This document shows, piece after piece, positions 24,876-32,999 of a stretch of 48,671 bases of DNA (position 1 is the first letter of the stretch; each line of letters starts with the position of its first letter). Source of the stretch: Chitinophagales bacterium (GTDB taxonomy: Bacteria; Bacteroidota; Bacteroidia; Chitinophagales; JADIYW01). The notes beneath the pieces were generated by a model. That model was not told the origin of the DNA and did no database searches. It worked only from the letters and a program-made list of their open reading frames with translations. Both the position numbers and the translations under genes were made by a program. The stretch spans positions 1 to 48,671 of the forward strand of contig JADKZZ010000018.1 of NCBI GenBank assembly GCA_020848475.1, read 5' to 3'.

Positions 24876-26312
24876 ATGAAAAACAAGCATGAACTTGTGT
24901 GGGAAAATTGTCTCAAAATTATCAAAGATAACATTAATGTACAAAGCTTTAAAACCTGGTTCGAACCTATAAAACCTGTAAAACTCGATGCTAACAGTTT
25001 AACAATACAAGTACCAAGCCAGTTTTTTTACGAATGGCTAGAAGAACATTATGTCACTTTGCTTCGCAAAACAATTAAGAGAGAATTAGGTGATGATGCT
25101 AAACTAGAATATCGCATCTTAATGGATACCTCTAATGGCACCAAAACTGCACCTAAGACTATCGATGTGCCCAATCATAGAGAAGGTGTGTATGGTACAA
25201 ACGAAGTATCTATGCCAACAATCTTCTCGAGTCCAATGGTAAAAAATCCGTTTGTAATTCCTGGCCTTAAGAAGATACATGTTGACTCGCAACTCAATCC
25301 AAACTATACTTTTGATTCATTTATAGAAGGTGACTGTAATAAATTTGCAAGAAGTGCAGGCATGGCAGTTGCCAAATCGCCAGGTGGCACAGCCTTTAAT
25401 CCTTTAGTAATATATGGTGGCGTTGGCTTAGGTAAAACACATCTTGCACAAGCGATTGGCAATTATATAAAAGTCAATAACTCAACTAAGACTGTTTTAT
25501 ATGTAAGCTCAGAGAAATTTACTAGCCAATTTTTAAATGCTATAAAAGATAATAACACAAATGATTTTATTCATTTCTATCAGCAAATAGATATTTTAAT
25601 TATTGACGATATTCAGTTCTTCGCCAACAAAACAAAAACACAAGATATTTTCTTCCATATTTTTAATCACTTACATCAAAATGGAAAACAGCTGATATTA
25701 ACATCAGACCGTGCGCCAAAAGATTTAGAAAATATGGAAGAGCGTCTCTTGTCTCGTTTTAAATGGGGCTTGACTACTGACTTACAAACACCAGACTACG
25801 ATACACGCATTAGCATCTTACAAAAGAAATTACATGCAGATGGCATCGAGATGAATGAAGATGTAACACGATTTATTGCAACAAACATCAAAACAAATAT
25901 TCGCGAATTGGAAGGTGTGCTTACGTCTATTTTGGCACAAGCTACTTTCAACAGACAAGATATTACATTAGACTTAGCGAAGAAAACAGTCATCAACTTT
26001 GTAAAACATGCAACGAAAGAAATTTCTTTAGACATGATACAAAAAACAGTATGCGATTTCTTTGAAGTGCCTGTAGAAAAACTAAAAGAACCAACCCGTA
26101 AAAGACAGTTTGTGCAAGCACGCCAATTATCTATGTTTTTTGCAAAAGAATATACCAAGTCATCATTGAAAGCAATCGGGCATCAATTTGGCGGCCGCGA
26201 CCACAGCACCGTTATACATTCTTGCCAAGCCGTGCGCAATCTTATCGATACAGATGAAGAATTTAGAGACTCAGTCGAAGAATTGAAAAAACGAATTGAA
26301 TTGAGTTTATAA
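24876..26312 (+). CDS. dnaA: Chromosomal replication initiator DnaA
   Basis: The AAA+ initiator that unwinds oriC. The 478 residues show domain I (WENCLKIIKDNINVQSFKTWFEPI at the N-terminus), a linker, Walker A GGVGLGKT (181-188), Walker B LIIDDIQFF (D244, D245), and domain IV with the signature FGGRDHSTVIHSC near 440 for DnaA-box binding. Length and order are typical. It is followed by its own terminator. The 81 bp upstream hold only one weak DnaA-box-like site, so an origin here is not supported. Confidence 0.96.
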   Translation: MKNKHELVWENCLKIIKDNINVQSFKTWFEPIKPVKLDANSLTIQVPSQFFYEWLEEHYVTLLRKTIKRELGDDAKLEYRILMDTSNGTKTAPKTIDVPNHREGVYGTNEVSMPTIFSSPMVKNPFVIPGLKKIHVDSQLNPNYTFDSFIEGDCNKFARSAGMAVAKSPGGTAFNPLVIYGGVGLGKTHLAQAIGNYIKVNNSTKTVLYVSSEKFTSQFLNAIKDNNTNDFIHFYQQIDILIIDDIQFFANKTKTQDIFFHIFNHLHQNGKQLILTSDRAPKDLENMEERLLSRFKWGLTTDLQTPDYDTRISILQKKLHADGIEMNEDVTRFIATNIKTNIRELEGVLTSILAQATFNRQDITLDLAKKTVINFVKHATKEISLDMIQKTVCDFFEVPVEKLKEPTRKRQFVQARQLSMFFAKEYTKSSLKAIGHQFGGRDHSTVIHSCQAVRNLIDTDEEFRDSVEELKKRIELSL

Positions 26313-26334
26313 AATCTAGTTTATAGAAAAAAGG

Positions 26335-26359
26335 ATCCTGCTAAGCAGGATTTTTTTTT
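26335..26359 (+). terminator. Rho-independent terminator of dnaA
   Basis: ATCCTGC pairs with GCAGGAT around a TAA loop, followed by nine T, 22 bp after the dnaA stop. Confidence 0.85.
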
Positions 26360-26415
26360 GAAAAAAACATTATCAATTTATTAAAGCAATAAATGCAGAT
26401 TTTTTTTGCAGTATA

Positions 26416-26446
26416 TTTGCAAAGTTCTTTAAAAAACCTATCTTTG
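26416..26446 (+). promoter_or_regulatory. Promoter of the tRNA-Ser/tRNA-Pro unit
   Basis: TTTG (26416-26419), 19 nt, then TATCTTTG (26439-26446): a complete match to the Bacteroidota TTTG-N19-TAnnTTTG promoter, about 31 bp before the first tRNA. A second exact -7 match, TATATTTG at 26412-26419, overlaps its -33 element but has no -33 of its own. Confidence 0.7.
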
Positions 26447-26477
26447 CCGTCCCAAAGTTCTTGTAAAGAAATAAGGA

Positions 26478-26564
26478 GGTGAGGTGGGTGAGTGGCTTAA
26501 ACCACCAGTTTGCTAAACTGACGTACGGGAAACTGTACCGAGGGTTCGAATCCCTCCCTCACCG
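26478..26564 (+). tRNA. tRNA-Ser (anticodon GCT)
   Basis: 87 nt. Acceptor GGTGAGG/CCTCACC, discriminator G, a long variable arm (ACGTACGGGAAACTGTACC region) as expected for class II tRNA-Ser, anticodon loop TTGCTAA giving GCT (26512-26514) for AGC/AGU codons, T arm GAGGG-TTCGAAT-CCCTC. CCA is not encoded. Confidence 0.93.
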
Positions 26565-26584
26565 CAGCAAACAATCCAACCAAT

Positions 26585-26659
26585 CGGGATGTAGTTCAGT
26601 CCGGTTAGAATGCCTGGTTTGGGACCAGGAGGTCGTTGGTTCGAATCCAGCCATCCCGA
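26585..26659 (+). tRNA. tRNA-Pro (anticodon TGG)
   Basis: 75 nt. Acceptor CGGGATG/CATCCCG with discriminator A, anticodon stem CCTGG/CCAGG, loop TTTGGGA giving TGG (26620-26622), T loop TTCGAAT. It starts 20 bp after tRNA-Ser and shares the promoter and terminator. CCA is not encoded. Confidence 0.93.
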
Positions 26660-26668
26660 CTAACCAAG

Positions 26669-26699
26669 AAAAAGCTTCGCAGCAATGCGAGGCTTTTTT
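26669..26699 (+). terminator. Terminator of the tRNA unit
   Basis: TCGCA/TGCGA capped by a GCAA tetraloop; the stem extends through a T-G wobble into AAAAAGC/GCTTTTT and ends in a T run. It lies 10 bp after tRNA-Pro. Confidence 0.8.
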
Positions 26700-27005
26700 G
26701 TTTTTATAAAAACGTCCCGTCCTTAAATAACGATAAGCTTATTTAAGCTAATCCATGAAAAACCTAATTAACGCGCTCTGTCTTACAATTAAAATTTTGT
26801 AAAAAGAACGCAAATATTTTCGTATGCTTTATATTATATTGAAATAATAAATCATTGGTTTTTAGAAAAACGATAGGAAATTATTTAAGTATGCATTTTA
26901 TGACATCTATCATAATAAAACGTTATAAAGCATGACATTACGCATCTCAACTTCGCTCCTTTTGGCTTAAAATTGTAATGTAATTTTTAACCAAATTCAA
27001 CAAAA
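26700..27005. other. Regulatory intergenic region before the FAS1 lipoprotein gene
   Basis: 306 bp without a gene. It holds a perfect 9 bp inverted repeat CTTAAATAA-N8-TTATTTAAG (26722-26747), with an overlapping alternative pairing AGCTTA-TT-TAAGCT, and an Fnr-like palindrome TTATGA-N6-TCATAA (26898-26915). A TTTG at 26961-26964 and TAATTTTT at 26981-26988 could be weak promoter elements. Confidence 0.55.
26898..26915. promoter_or_regulatory. Crp/Fnr-type palindrome TTATGA-N6-TCATAA
   Basis: A perfect inverted repeat with TGA-N6-TCA half-site geometry, the spacing of Crp/Fnr-family sites (Fnr TTGAT-N4-ATCAA). The outer bases TATGA/TCATA are the same as in the palindrome upstream of the nos cluster (38716-38731). 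It is about 100 bp upstream of the FAS1 gene. Confidence 0.5.
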
Positions 27006-27569
27006 ATGAAAAATTATCTTTTAATGCTATTTGCAGTTACAATGTTACTATTTACTGCATGCAAGAACAATGAAGCAGCAGGCGATGCTGGTGCTGCAAG
27101 TGAAGAGTCTTCTCCTGCTGTCGGACAATCAGGTGTGCAAGATGATGTATCCAATCCTAACATCGTTCAGGTGGCTGCTGGCAGCAAAGACCACAGCACT
27201 TTAGTGGCTGCTGTTAAAGCAGCAGAACTGGTTGACGCATTAAGTAATGCTGGTCCGTTCACCGTATTTGCACCAACGAATGCTGCTTTCGATAAGTTGC
27301 CGAAAGGAACTGTTGAAGGGCTTTTAAAACCTGAGAAAAAAGAAGATTTAAAAAACATCTTAGAGTATCATACTTATGTTGGCTCTTTAAAAGCAGAGTA
27401 TTTCCAAGATGGACAATCTTTTGAGCAAGTGAACGCACAAAAGGTGACAATATCTGTAAAAGATGGAAAAACTTATGTGAATGGCACTGCGGAAATTGTT
27501 GCATCTATACCTACTTCAAATGGCATGATACATGTGGTTAATGAGGTATTGCTTCCACCGACAAAATAA
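27006..27569 (+). CDS. Fasciclin (FAS1) domain lipoprotein
   Basis: 187 residues. Lipoprotein signal ending LFTAC (C19), an Ala/Glu/Ser-rich linker to about residue 45, then one FAS1 domain: LVAAVKAAELVDALSNAGPF followed by VFAPTNAAFDKLP (about 88-100, FAS1 H1 motif) and YVNGTAEIVASIPTSNGMIHVVNEVLLP (H2, C-terminal). FAS1 domains mediate surface adhesion or ligand binding. Monocistronic, ended by a strong terminator. The Crp/Fnr-like site upstream suggests oxygen/nitrogen-oxide-linked control (inference). Confidence 0.9.
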   Translation: MKNYLLMLFAVTMLLFTACKNNEAAGDAGAASEESSPAVGQSGVQDDVSNPNIVQVAAGSKDHSTLVAAVKAAELVDALSNAGPFTVFAPTNAAFDKLPKGTVEGLLKPEKKEDLKNILEYHTYVGSLKAEYFQDGQSFEQVNAQKVTISVKDGKTYVNGTAEIVASIPTSNGMIHVVNEVLLPPTK

Positions 27570-27599
27570 TCTTTTGAAATAATAAAATGGGTTTAATTA

Positions 27600-27636
27600 A
27601 TGCGCCTTTGAATTCTTCAAAGGCGCATATTTTTTA
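27600..27636. terminator. Strong terminator after the FAS1 gene (possibly bidirectional)
   Basis: A perfect 12 bp stem TGCGCCTTTGAA / TTCAAAGGCGCA with loop TTC, extendable by one A-T pair, followed by TATTTTTT on the plus strand. It lies between the convergent FAS1 and acyl-CoA synthetase genes. Confidence 0.85.
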
Positions 27637-27882
27637 GTCTGCTGCATAAATCGAATTTATTTCTTTACTATAGCGTTCAGCTATAATTTTTCGTTTTGGC
27701 TTCATTGTAGGCGTCAGTTCTCCACTCTCCACAGACCATTCATTTGGCAGTGCAACAAACTTTTTAATCTGTTCCCATTGGCCAAAATTTTCGTTATATT
27801 TTTTTATTTCTTTATCTAATAATGACAATACTTGTTTGTCTTTTATCAACTCTTCATTTGACAATACAACTACGCCATTTTT
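27634..27882 (-). pseudogene. Detached C-terminal end of the acyl-CoA synthetase (after an in-frame stop)
   Basis: In the same frame as the upstream ORF and directly after its TAA (27883-27885), the reading frame continues KNGVVV-LSNEELIKDKQ and runs 82 codons to a stop at 27634. It carries NENFGQWEQIKKFV and GELTPTMKPKRKII, the A10-like region holding the catalytic lysine of adenylate-forming enzymes. AAA to TAA is a single base change, and the frame is kept on both sides, so this is a nonsense interruption and not a homopolymer frameshift. Without readthrough or an error in the read, this piece is untranslated or starts at an alternative TTG. Confidence 0.75.
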
Positions 27883-29406
27883 TTAAGCCCATGCAATTAG
27901 TTGCACAAAAGATGGTACTATTAATGCCGATATATATTTTTTATCATCGCCACCAACTACCATTATCTGTTCGATGTATGGGCTTTCTTTCATTTTATTT
28001 TCTATCACTTGTGGCGCAATATATTTTCCACCTGCTGTTTTAAATAGCTCTTTTTTCCTATCAGTAATTTTTAAAAATTTATTGCCATTTTTTTCTACCC
28101 ATGTACCGATGTCGCCTGTGTGAAACCAACCATCTTTATCGATTACTTCTGCTGTTAAATCAGGTCGTTTATAATAGCCTTTCATAATATTTGGACCTTT
28201 GGCAATAATTTCACCGTCTTCTGCCATTTTAATTTCTACACCAGGAATTGGAATACCAACGGTACCAATACAACGTTGTTTTTCATCGACTAAATTACAA
28301 CTCAAAACTGGCGATGTTTCTGTAAGGCCATAACCTTCTAATACATTTACGCCAGCTGCCGTGAACAGCGTAATTAATCGTGGTTGCATTGCTGCCGCAC
28401 CCGTTATGATAAAGTGAACATTTCCACCTAATGCTTCTTGCCATTTGCTGAATACTAATTTCCTTGCTATTGCTAATTGTGCATTATAAATCCAACCTTT
28501 ATCAGTGCCAATTTCATATTGAGCACCTAATTCCATCGACCAATCGAACAATAACTTCTTAGCGCCCGTTAATGCCGCACCTTTCGCCATAATTTTCTCA
28601 TATACTTTTTCCAATAATCGAGGAACTGTGGTAAAACAATATGGCTTTACTTCTTGCAAATTATCTGCAATAGTTTCCAAGCTCTCGGCATAATGAATAT
28701 GAATTCCAAAACATAAATAGGCATAAAACACCATTCTCTCAAAGCTATGACACAAAGGCAAGAAGCTCAAAGATTTTTCTCCTATCACAAACGGCGTAAC
28801 CTCTTTCACACTGATTACATTTGACACAATATTTTTATGCGTGAGCATCACTCCTTTCGGATTTCCTGTAGTGCCAGAAGTGTAGATAATGGTAGCCAAG
28901 TCGTCTTCTGTCACTGTTGCTTTAATATTTTCGATTGCTGTAATATCAATATTTTCAGGCAATGCAGACCAAAATGATTTGGCATCTTCGGTTTCATCAA
29001 AAGTATAAATTCCTTTTAATGAAGTGCATTTTTGCAGCAGTGGTTTTACCTTTTGTAATATGGTATTATCGCCAACAAAAGCATATTTAATTTCTGAATC
29101 ATTAAAAATATATTCATAATCATGCTCTGAAATAGTTGGATACATCGGCACGACAGTAACGCCGATTTGTTGTGCACCAAAATCTGTAAAATTCCATTCG
29201 GGTCTATTGTTCGCAATCACAGCAATTTTATCATCTTTCTGCAAGTTCAATGATAATAGCAATTGGCTTACTTTATTGGCTATTTGTTGCACTTCTTGAA
29301 ATGAATAATGCTTCCATTTATTATTTACTTTTGAAGCAAGGAATAAGTTATTTGGATTTTCATTGACATGATTGGTCAATAAGTCGAATAAGCGTTTAAA
29401 TTCCAT
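27883..29406 (-). CDS. Long-chain acyl-CoA synthetase (AMP-binding), truncated by in-frame TAA
   Basis: 507 residues of an adenylate-forming long-chain fatty acid-CoA ligase. The P-loop-like TIIYTSGTTGNPKGVMLTH (about 172-190), the EGYGLTETSPVLS A5 motif (near 352) and GWFHTGDIGTW plus TDRKKELFKTAGGKYI (A7/A8) are intact. The protein stops at ...QLIAWA, about 83 residues short of the about 590 normal for Bacteroidota homologues; the remainder follows in the same frame. The missing end carries the A10 lysine needed for adenylation, so the protein as written should be inactive unless the TAA is bypassed. Last gene of the HACL-like / isochorismatase / ligase run. Confidence 0.85.
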   Translation of the reverse strand: MEFKRLFDLLTNHVNENPNNLFLASKVNNKWKHYSFQEVQQIANKVSQLLLSLNLQKDDKIAVIANNRPEWNFTDFGAQQIGVTVVPMYPTISEHDYEYIFNDSEIKYAFVGDNTILQKVKPLLQKCTSLKGIYTFDETEDAKSFWSALPENIDITAIENIKATVTEDDLATIIYTSGTTGNPKGVMLTHKNIVSNVISVKEVTPFVIGEKSLSFLPLCHSFERMVFYAYLCFGIHIHYAESLETIADNLQEVKPYCFTTVPRLLEKVYEKIMAKGAALTGAKKLLFDWSMELGAQYEIGTDKGWIYNAQLAIARKLVFSKWQEALGGNVHFIITGAAAMQPRLITLFTAAGVNVLEGYGLTETSPVLSCNLVDEKQRCIGTVGIPIPGVEIKMAEDGEIIAKGPNIMKGYYKRPDLTAEVIDKDGWFHTGDIGTWVEKNGNKFLKITDRKKELFKTAGGKYIAPQVIENKMKESPYIEQIMVVGGDDKKYISALIVPSFVQLIAWA

Positions 29407-29431
29407 TTTAGTCAGGTTAAGTATGAATATT

Positions 29432-29983
29432 TTATTTTATTAATTTGCTAATCGCTTTAAATGCTGGTGTGCCTGCTTCTTGAATTAATTGAAATAACAA
29501 CATTTCTGTAGATACAATAAAAGCACCAGACTGACGCATTCTCTCGAGTGCCAAATTTTTATTCTCGGCAGTTCGAGAGGAAACCGCATCTGCAACTACA
29601 TGAACATCAAAGCCCGCAGCGAGTGCGTCTAATGCTGTTTTTAGCACACAGATATGCGATTCAACACCACATAGAATCAATGTATTGATATTGTTTTTCT
29701 TCCAGCTTTCTAATAATTGCTGTGACTGCATACAACTGAATGCAATTTTTTCTACTAAAGTAATATCAGAAGGCATCTCTATCGCTGTGCAAGTATTTCC
29801 TAAACCTGCTGGATATTGCTCTGTGATGTAGCTTGGAATTTGCAGAATTGATGCACCTTTTAACAAGCGGTTTGCGTTGGCAAATATGAGTTCTGCTTGT
29901 TGCATTACAGGCATTAATTTGTCTTGAATATCAATGACTACTAATGCAGTTGTTTCTTTGTTTATTAATCCGATATTTTTCAT
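29432..29983 (-). CDS. Isochorismatase-family cysteine hydrolase (YcaC-like)
   Basis: 183 residues with the catalytic triad positions of the family: D in ALVVIDIQDKL (about residue 18), K in LVEKIAFSC and C in LCGVESHICVLKTALDA (about residue 112). The substrate is not deducible; the group includes nicotinamidase-like amidases and YcaC-type proteins of unknown role. It lies 5 bp after the stop of the ThDP enzyme gene and 25 bp before the acyl-CoA synthetase, so it is operonic with both. Confidence 0.88.
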   Translation of the reverse strand: MKNIGLINKETTALVVIDIQDKLMPVMQQAELIFANANRLLKGASILQIPSYITEQYPAGLGNTCTAIEMPSDITLVEKIAFSCMQSQQLLESWKKNNINTLILCGVESHICVLKTALDALAAGFDVHVVADAVSSRTAENKNLALERMRQSGAFIVSTEMLLFQLIQEAGTPAFKAISKLIK

Positions 29984-29988
29984 AGCAA

Positions 29989-31713
29989 TTACATTGAAAT
30001 AGAACCTTTTCTAAATTCGCTTTTGCCGATAATAGCATTAATAATATAAGGCATACCTTTTCTAGTGTTTTTTAATGCGGCCAGCACAGATTCATTAAAT
30101 GCTTCCATTGTTTCTACTCGATCGCCAGCTGCTCCAAATGCTTTGCCTATCATTTCATAATTGGAATGTGCTAATGTTACAGCGCAATCGCTTTCTAAGA
30201 AATCTACTTGGTCGCGAGCTATCTGTGCCCAACAAGCATCATTTCCAATAAGTGAAATCACAGGCAAATTATGTCGAACGAATGTATCATATTCCATTAA
30301 GCTATAACCAGCACTTCCATCGCCATAAATAATCCAAACATCTTTTTCTGGATAAACCAATTTTGCACCTAAAGCAAAACCAGCACCAACGCCGAGCGTT
30401 CCAAATACGCCTGGATCTAACCATGAAAGTGGCGATCTCGCTTTTAGAGTATATGCTGATGTTGCCACAAAGTCGCCGCCATCAGCAACTAAAATAGTAT
30501 TATCACTTAATAGTGTATCTAGCGACCTGAACAGTTGTACTGGATTTATGCCATTCAATTTATCTTTCGCTTGTGCATCAATATTGCGTTCACGTTCTTC
30601 ATCTCTTTTCTGAAGTTTGCTTATCCATTCTGGATTATTGATTGCATAATTCTTAGCTAATTCTATAATAAAATCTTGAGGATCGGCATGTATTCCAATT
30701 GTTGGCCTTTTATTTTTGTATAAATCTTCTGTGCTTCTATTGATTGAAATAAAAGGACGATGTCCTATGTGATTTCCATAGTCTAATCTAAAATCATTAG
30801 GCACGCCAGCTAACAAAATTAAGTCTGCTTCTTTGATTGCCTCTTTACGTTTATGGCGCATTTGCAAGTTGGCATCTTTGCCTAACAAACCTCTCGCCAT
30901 ACCGCTCAAATACACTGGAATGCCTAATTTTACTACTGCTGCAGCTAATTCATCTGCTTTATTAGGTTGCATTAATGCACCACTGCCAATAATCATCAAC
31001 GGATTTTTTGCTTCTTTTAGCATGGCTACCGCTTTAGCAATGTCAGAAGATTGATGGTTTGGAATTGTAAACGATTGTGGTTCGTGAAAACGAATTTTGT
31101 CTTTATCTTCAAATAAGAGACGTGCGTGTCTATTTACATACCATTGGATGACTCGCTCTTGCATATTACGTGGTGGAACGTCTTTACTTTTTGCGCCATA
31201 CCATTCGCGCACCAATTCTTCGTTATATAAAGTATCGATTGGACACTCAACAAATACAGGACCTGGAATGCCTTCTTGTGCTACTGCAAAAGCACGCTCT
31301 AATGTAGGAGCAATTTCTTTTACTTTTGTGATGCGAGCAGCCCATTTTACTACTGGTTTCATCAAGCTCATTTGGTCGATATCTTGTAATGAGCCTCTAC
31401 CTTTTAAAATCGTTGCTGCACCACCACCTAATACGATTAATGGCGATTGAGCCATGTATGCATTTTTAACTGCAGTAATCGTATTGGTTAACCCTGGTCC
31501 TGCTGTAACAGCTGCTACTCCAGGCACGCCAGTCAATCGAGATACCGCATCTGCTGCAAAAACGGCATTTACTTCGTGTCTAGTATCAACAACGCGAATG
31601 CCTATTTTTTGTGCACTAACAAAGATGGGAGAAATATGTCCTCCACAAAGTGTAAAAAGAAATTTTACGCCATGATTTTGTAAAACTTTTGCAATGATTT
31701 CGCCTCCGTTCAT
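29989..31713 (-). CDS. ThDP-dependent enzyme, 2-hydroxyacyl-CoA lyase 2 (ILVBL)-like
   Basis: 574 residues with the three-domain thiamine diphosphate fold: PYR domain with catalytic Glu in [12 protein letters not shown] (E47), central domain, and PP domain with the ThDP motif [15 protein letters not shown]...NDACW near 460-490. By memory it follows human ILVBL/HACL2 closely ([57 protein letters not shown]-terminal FRKGSISM), more than it does biosynthetic IlvB. HACL enzymes cleave 2-hydroxyacyl-CoA to formyl-CoA and an aldehyde. The acyl-CoA synthetase in the same operon fits that role better than valine synthesis, and no ilv genes are near. Confidence 0.82.
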   Translation of the reverse strand: MNGGEIIAKVLQNHGVKFLFTLCGGHISPIFVSAQKIGIRVVDTRHEVNAVFAADAVSRLTGVPGVAAVTAGPGLTNTITAVKNAYMAQSPLIVLGGGAATILKGRGSLQDIDQMSLMKPVVKWAARITKVKEIAPTLERAFAVAQEGIPGPVFVECPIDTLYNEELVREWYGAKSKDVPPRNMQERVIQWYVNRHARLLFEDKDKIRFHEPQSFTIPNHQSSDIAKAVAMLKEAKNPLMIIGSGALMQPNKADELAAAVVKLGIPVYLSGMARGLLGKDANLQMRHKRKEAIKEADLILLAGVPNDFRLDYGNHIGHRPFISINRSTEDLYKNKRPTIGIHADPQDFIIELAKNYAINNPEWISKLQKRDEERERNIDAQAKDKLNGINPVQLFRSLDTLLSDNTILVADGGDFVATSAYTLKARSPLSWLDPGVFGTLGVGAGFALGAKLVYPEKDVWIIYGDGSAGYSLMEYDTFVRHNLPVISLIGNDACWAQIARDQVDFLESDCAVTLAHSNYEMIGKAFGAAGDRVETMEAFNESVLAALKNTRKGMPYIINAIIGKSEFRKGSISM

Positions 31714-31805
31714 AATTTGTTTTTTTATGTATTTATGTTAAAAATTATTTTCTATTGACTCTTGTTTTTATTACTCGATGAAAAAATCAACATTATATTC
31801 AAACA

Positions 31806-32192
31806 TCATTCTGACATCTCTTTTGGTATGATATTTTTTTGAATGATGTTGGATATATTGATGGAACGTTTTTTAATTAAATCTGCATTTTTGCCTGCAT
31901 ATAATTCATCGACTGTATCTGAAAACAACTTATTCCAGCGTTGGAAATGTGATTTTTTAATATTTGTCAATTGATGTAAATGTCGATGTAAATGAAGCGG
32001 ATTACCCTCATAATTTCCAGAGAAGAATAGCATATTTTCCCAAAAATTATACATCGTATTTAAGTGCTTTTCCCAATTAAACCCTTCAGGGTTCGTGAAG
32101 AAAGATTGCAATAGTTTATCTTCTTTGATTTTTGCATAAAACGCATTAACCAATGTTTCGATATCTTTTCTATTTTTTATGTCTTTTTTCAT
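31806..32192 (-). CDS. Group III truncated haemoglobin
   Basis: A 128-residue 2-on-2 globin. Family markers: LVNAFYAKIKEDKLLQSFF near 14-32, HLNTMYNFWENMLF near 44-57, YEGNPLHLHRHLH near 61-73 with candidate proximal histidine, HFQRWNKLFSDTVDELYAG near 83-101. Group III globins bind O2/NO and are implicated in NO or peroxide chemistry. It starts 39 bp after the nosY stop on the same strand, so it probably belongs to the nos transcript as an NO-handling accessory. Confidence 0.88.
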   Translation of the reverse strand: MKKDIKNRKDIETLVNAFYAKIKEDKLLQSFFTNPEGFNWEKHLNTMYNFWENMLFFSGNYEGNPLHLHRHLHQLTNIKKSHFQRWNKLFSDTVDELYAGKNADLIKKRSINISNIIQKNIIPKEMSE

Positions 32193-32231
32193 TTTATTTC
32201 ACTTTTATATTTTATAAAAGCTGCTCAATTA

Positions 32232-32999
32232 TTATAAATCTTTTTTTCTAAATCTTACTAATGAAATCCAATAGGGAACAATAAACCACAAACAGAGTAA
32301 ACACAAACTGATAAGGAATCCTAAAGTCGTGCCAAAGAAATCTTTAAAAATGGCACCTGTATAACCTAGCATTGCTGAAACATCTAGATGAAGCAATATC
32401 AAAATTCTTGCTAAATCGACAGGACTGAGTGCTGTAATAATGACCATTATTTTCTCAATTGGATAATCAGAAAATTGAAATAATAAGAACAACACAATAC
32501 CATCAAACAACAAACAAAAATACAACCATAACATGATGGACATTCCTATGCCTTTTGCCTTGTCGCGTGTTGTAATAGAACTTAAGAAGGCAATGGAAAT
32601 AAACACAACTGATATTATTACACCTAAGAGCAACATCATAACGCCTGTATTTATTGGTGCATAAATTAATAATGGAATTCCCGCACCAATGATAAATGAA
32701 ACGATAAACGACATAGACAAGCCGATAAAAAGGCTAAACCAAATTTTTTTTCTAGCTATTGGCTGACTCAATAATAATTCAATAAACTCAGCACTGTTAT
32801 AAATATAAATAGTTGTAAATAAGATGGACACCAACGGAACTGTCAGTAAAATAATATTCAACAAGGTAAGCATGCCTTTAGTACTGCTATCTTCTAAGCT
32901 GAAAGCACTCCATGACAAAACAGCCAACATGATAGTATATGCTACAACTATTTTATTTTTGAGAATATCGATGATTACATATTTTATTATTCTGTTCAT
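32232..32999 (-). CDS. nosY: NosY ABC-type permease
   Basis: 255 residues, six hydrophobic segments, the membrane subunit of the NosDFY complex needed to assemble the copper-sulfur CuZ site of N2O reductase. It overlaps the ATPase gene by 4 bp (ATGA). The family is ABC-2 permease; the NosY identity rests on adjacency to nosF and nosD. Confidence 0.88.
   Translation of the reverse strand: MNRIIKYVIIDILKNKIVVAYTIMLAVLSWSAFSLEDSSTKGMLTLLNIILLTVPLVSILFTTIYIYNSAEFIELLLSQPIARKKIWFSLFIGLSMSFIVSFIIGAGIPLLIYAPINTGVMMLLLGVIISVVFISIAFLSSITTRDKAKGIGMSIMLWLYFCLLFDGIVLFLLFQFSDYPIEKIMVIITALSPVDLARILILLHLDVSAMLGYTGAIFKDFFGTTLGFLISLCLLCLWFIVPYWISLVRFRKKDL

Noticed and set aside
26479-26709. 76-residue ORF on the plus strand
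   Set aside because: It lies wholly over the two tRNA genes and their terminator; a chance frame through structured RNA.
27634-27864. Independent 76-residue gene starting at TTG
   Set aside because: Its sequence is the C-terminal end of an acyl-CoA synthetase in the same frame as the upstream ORF, so it is the remainder of an interrupted gene.
29989-31713. Acetolactate synthase large subunit (ilvB)
   Set aside because: The sequence follows ILVBL/HACL2 markers better, and there is no ilvN, ilvC or ilvD nearby; the neighbour is an acyl-CoA synthetase.
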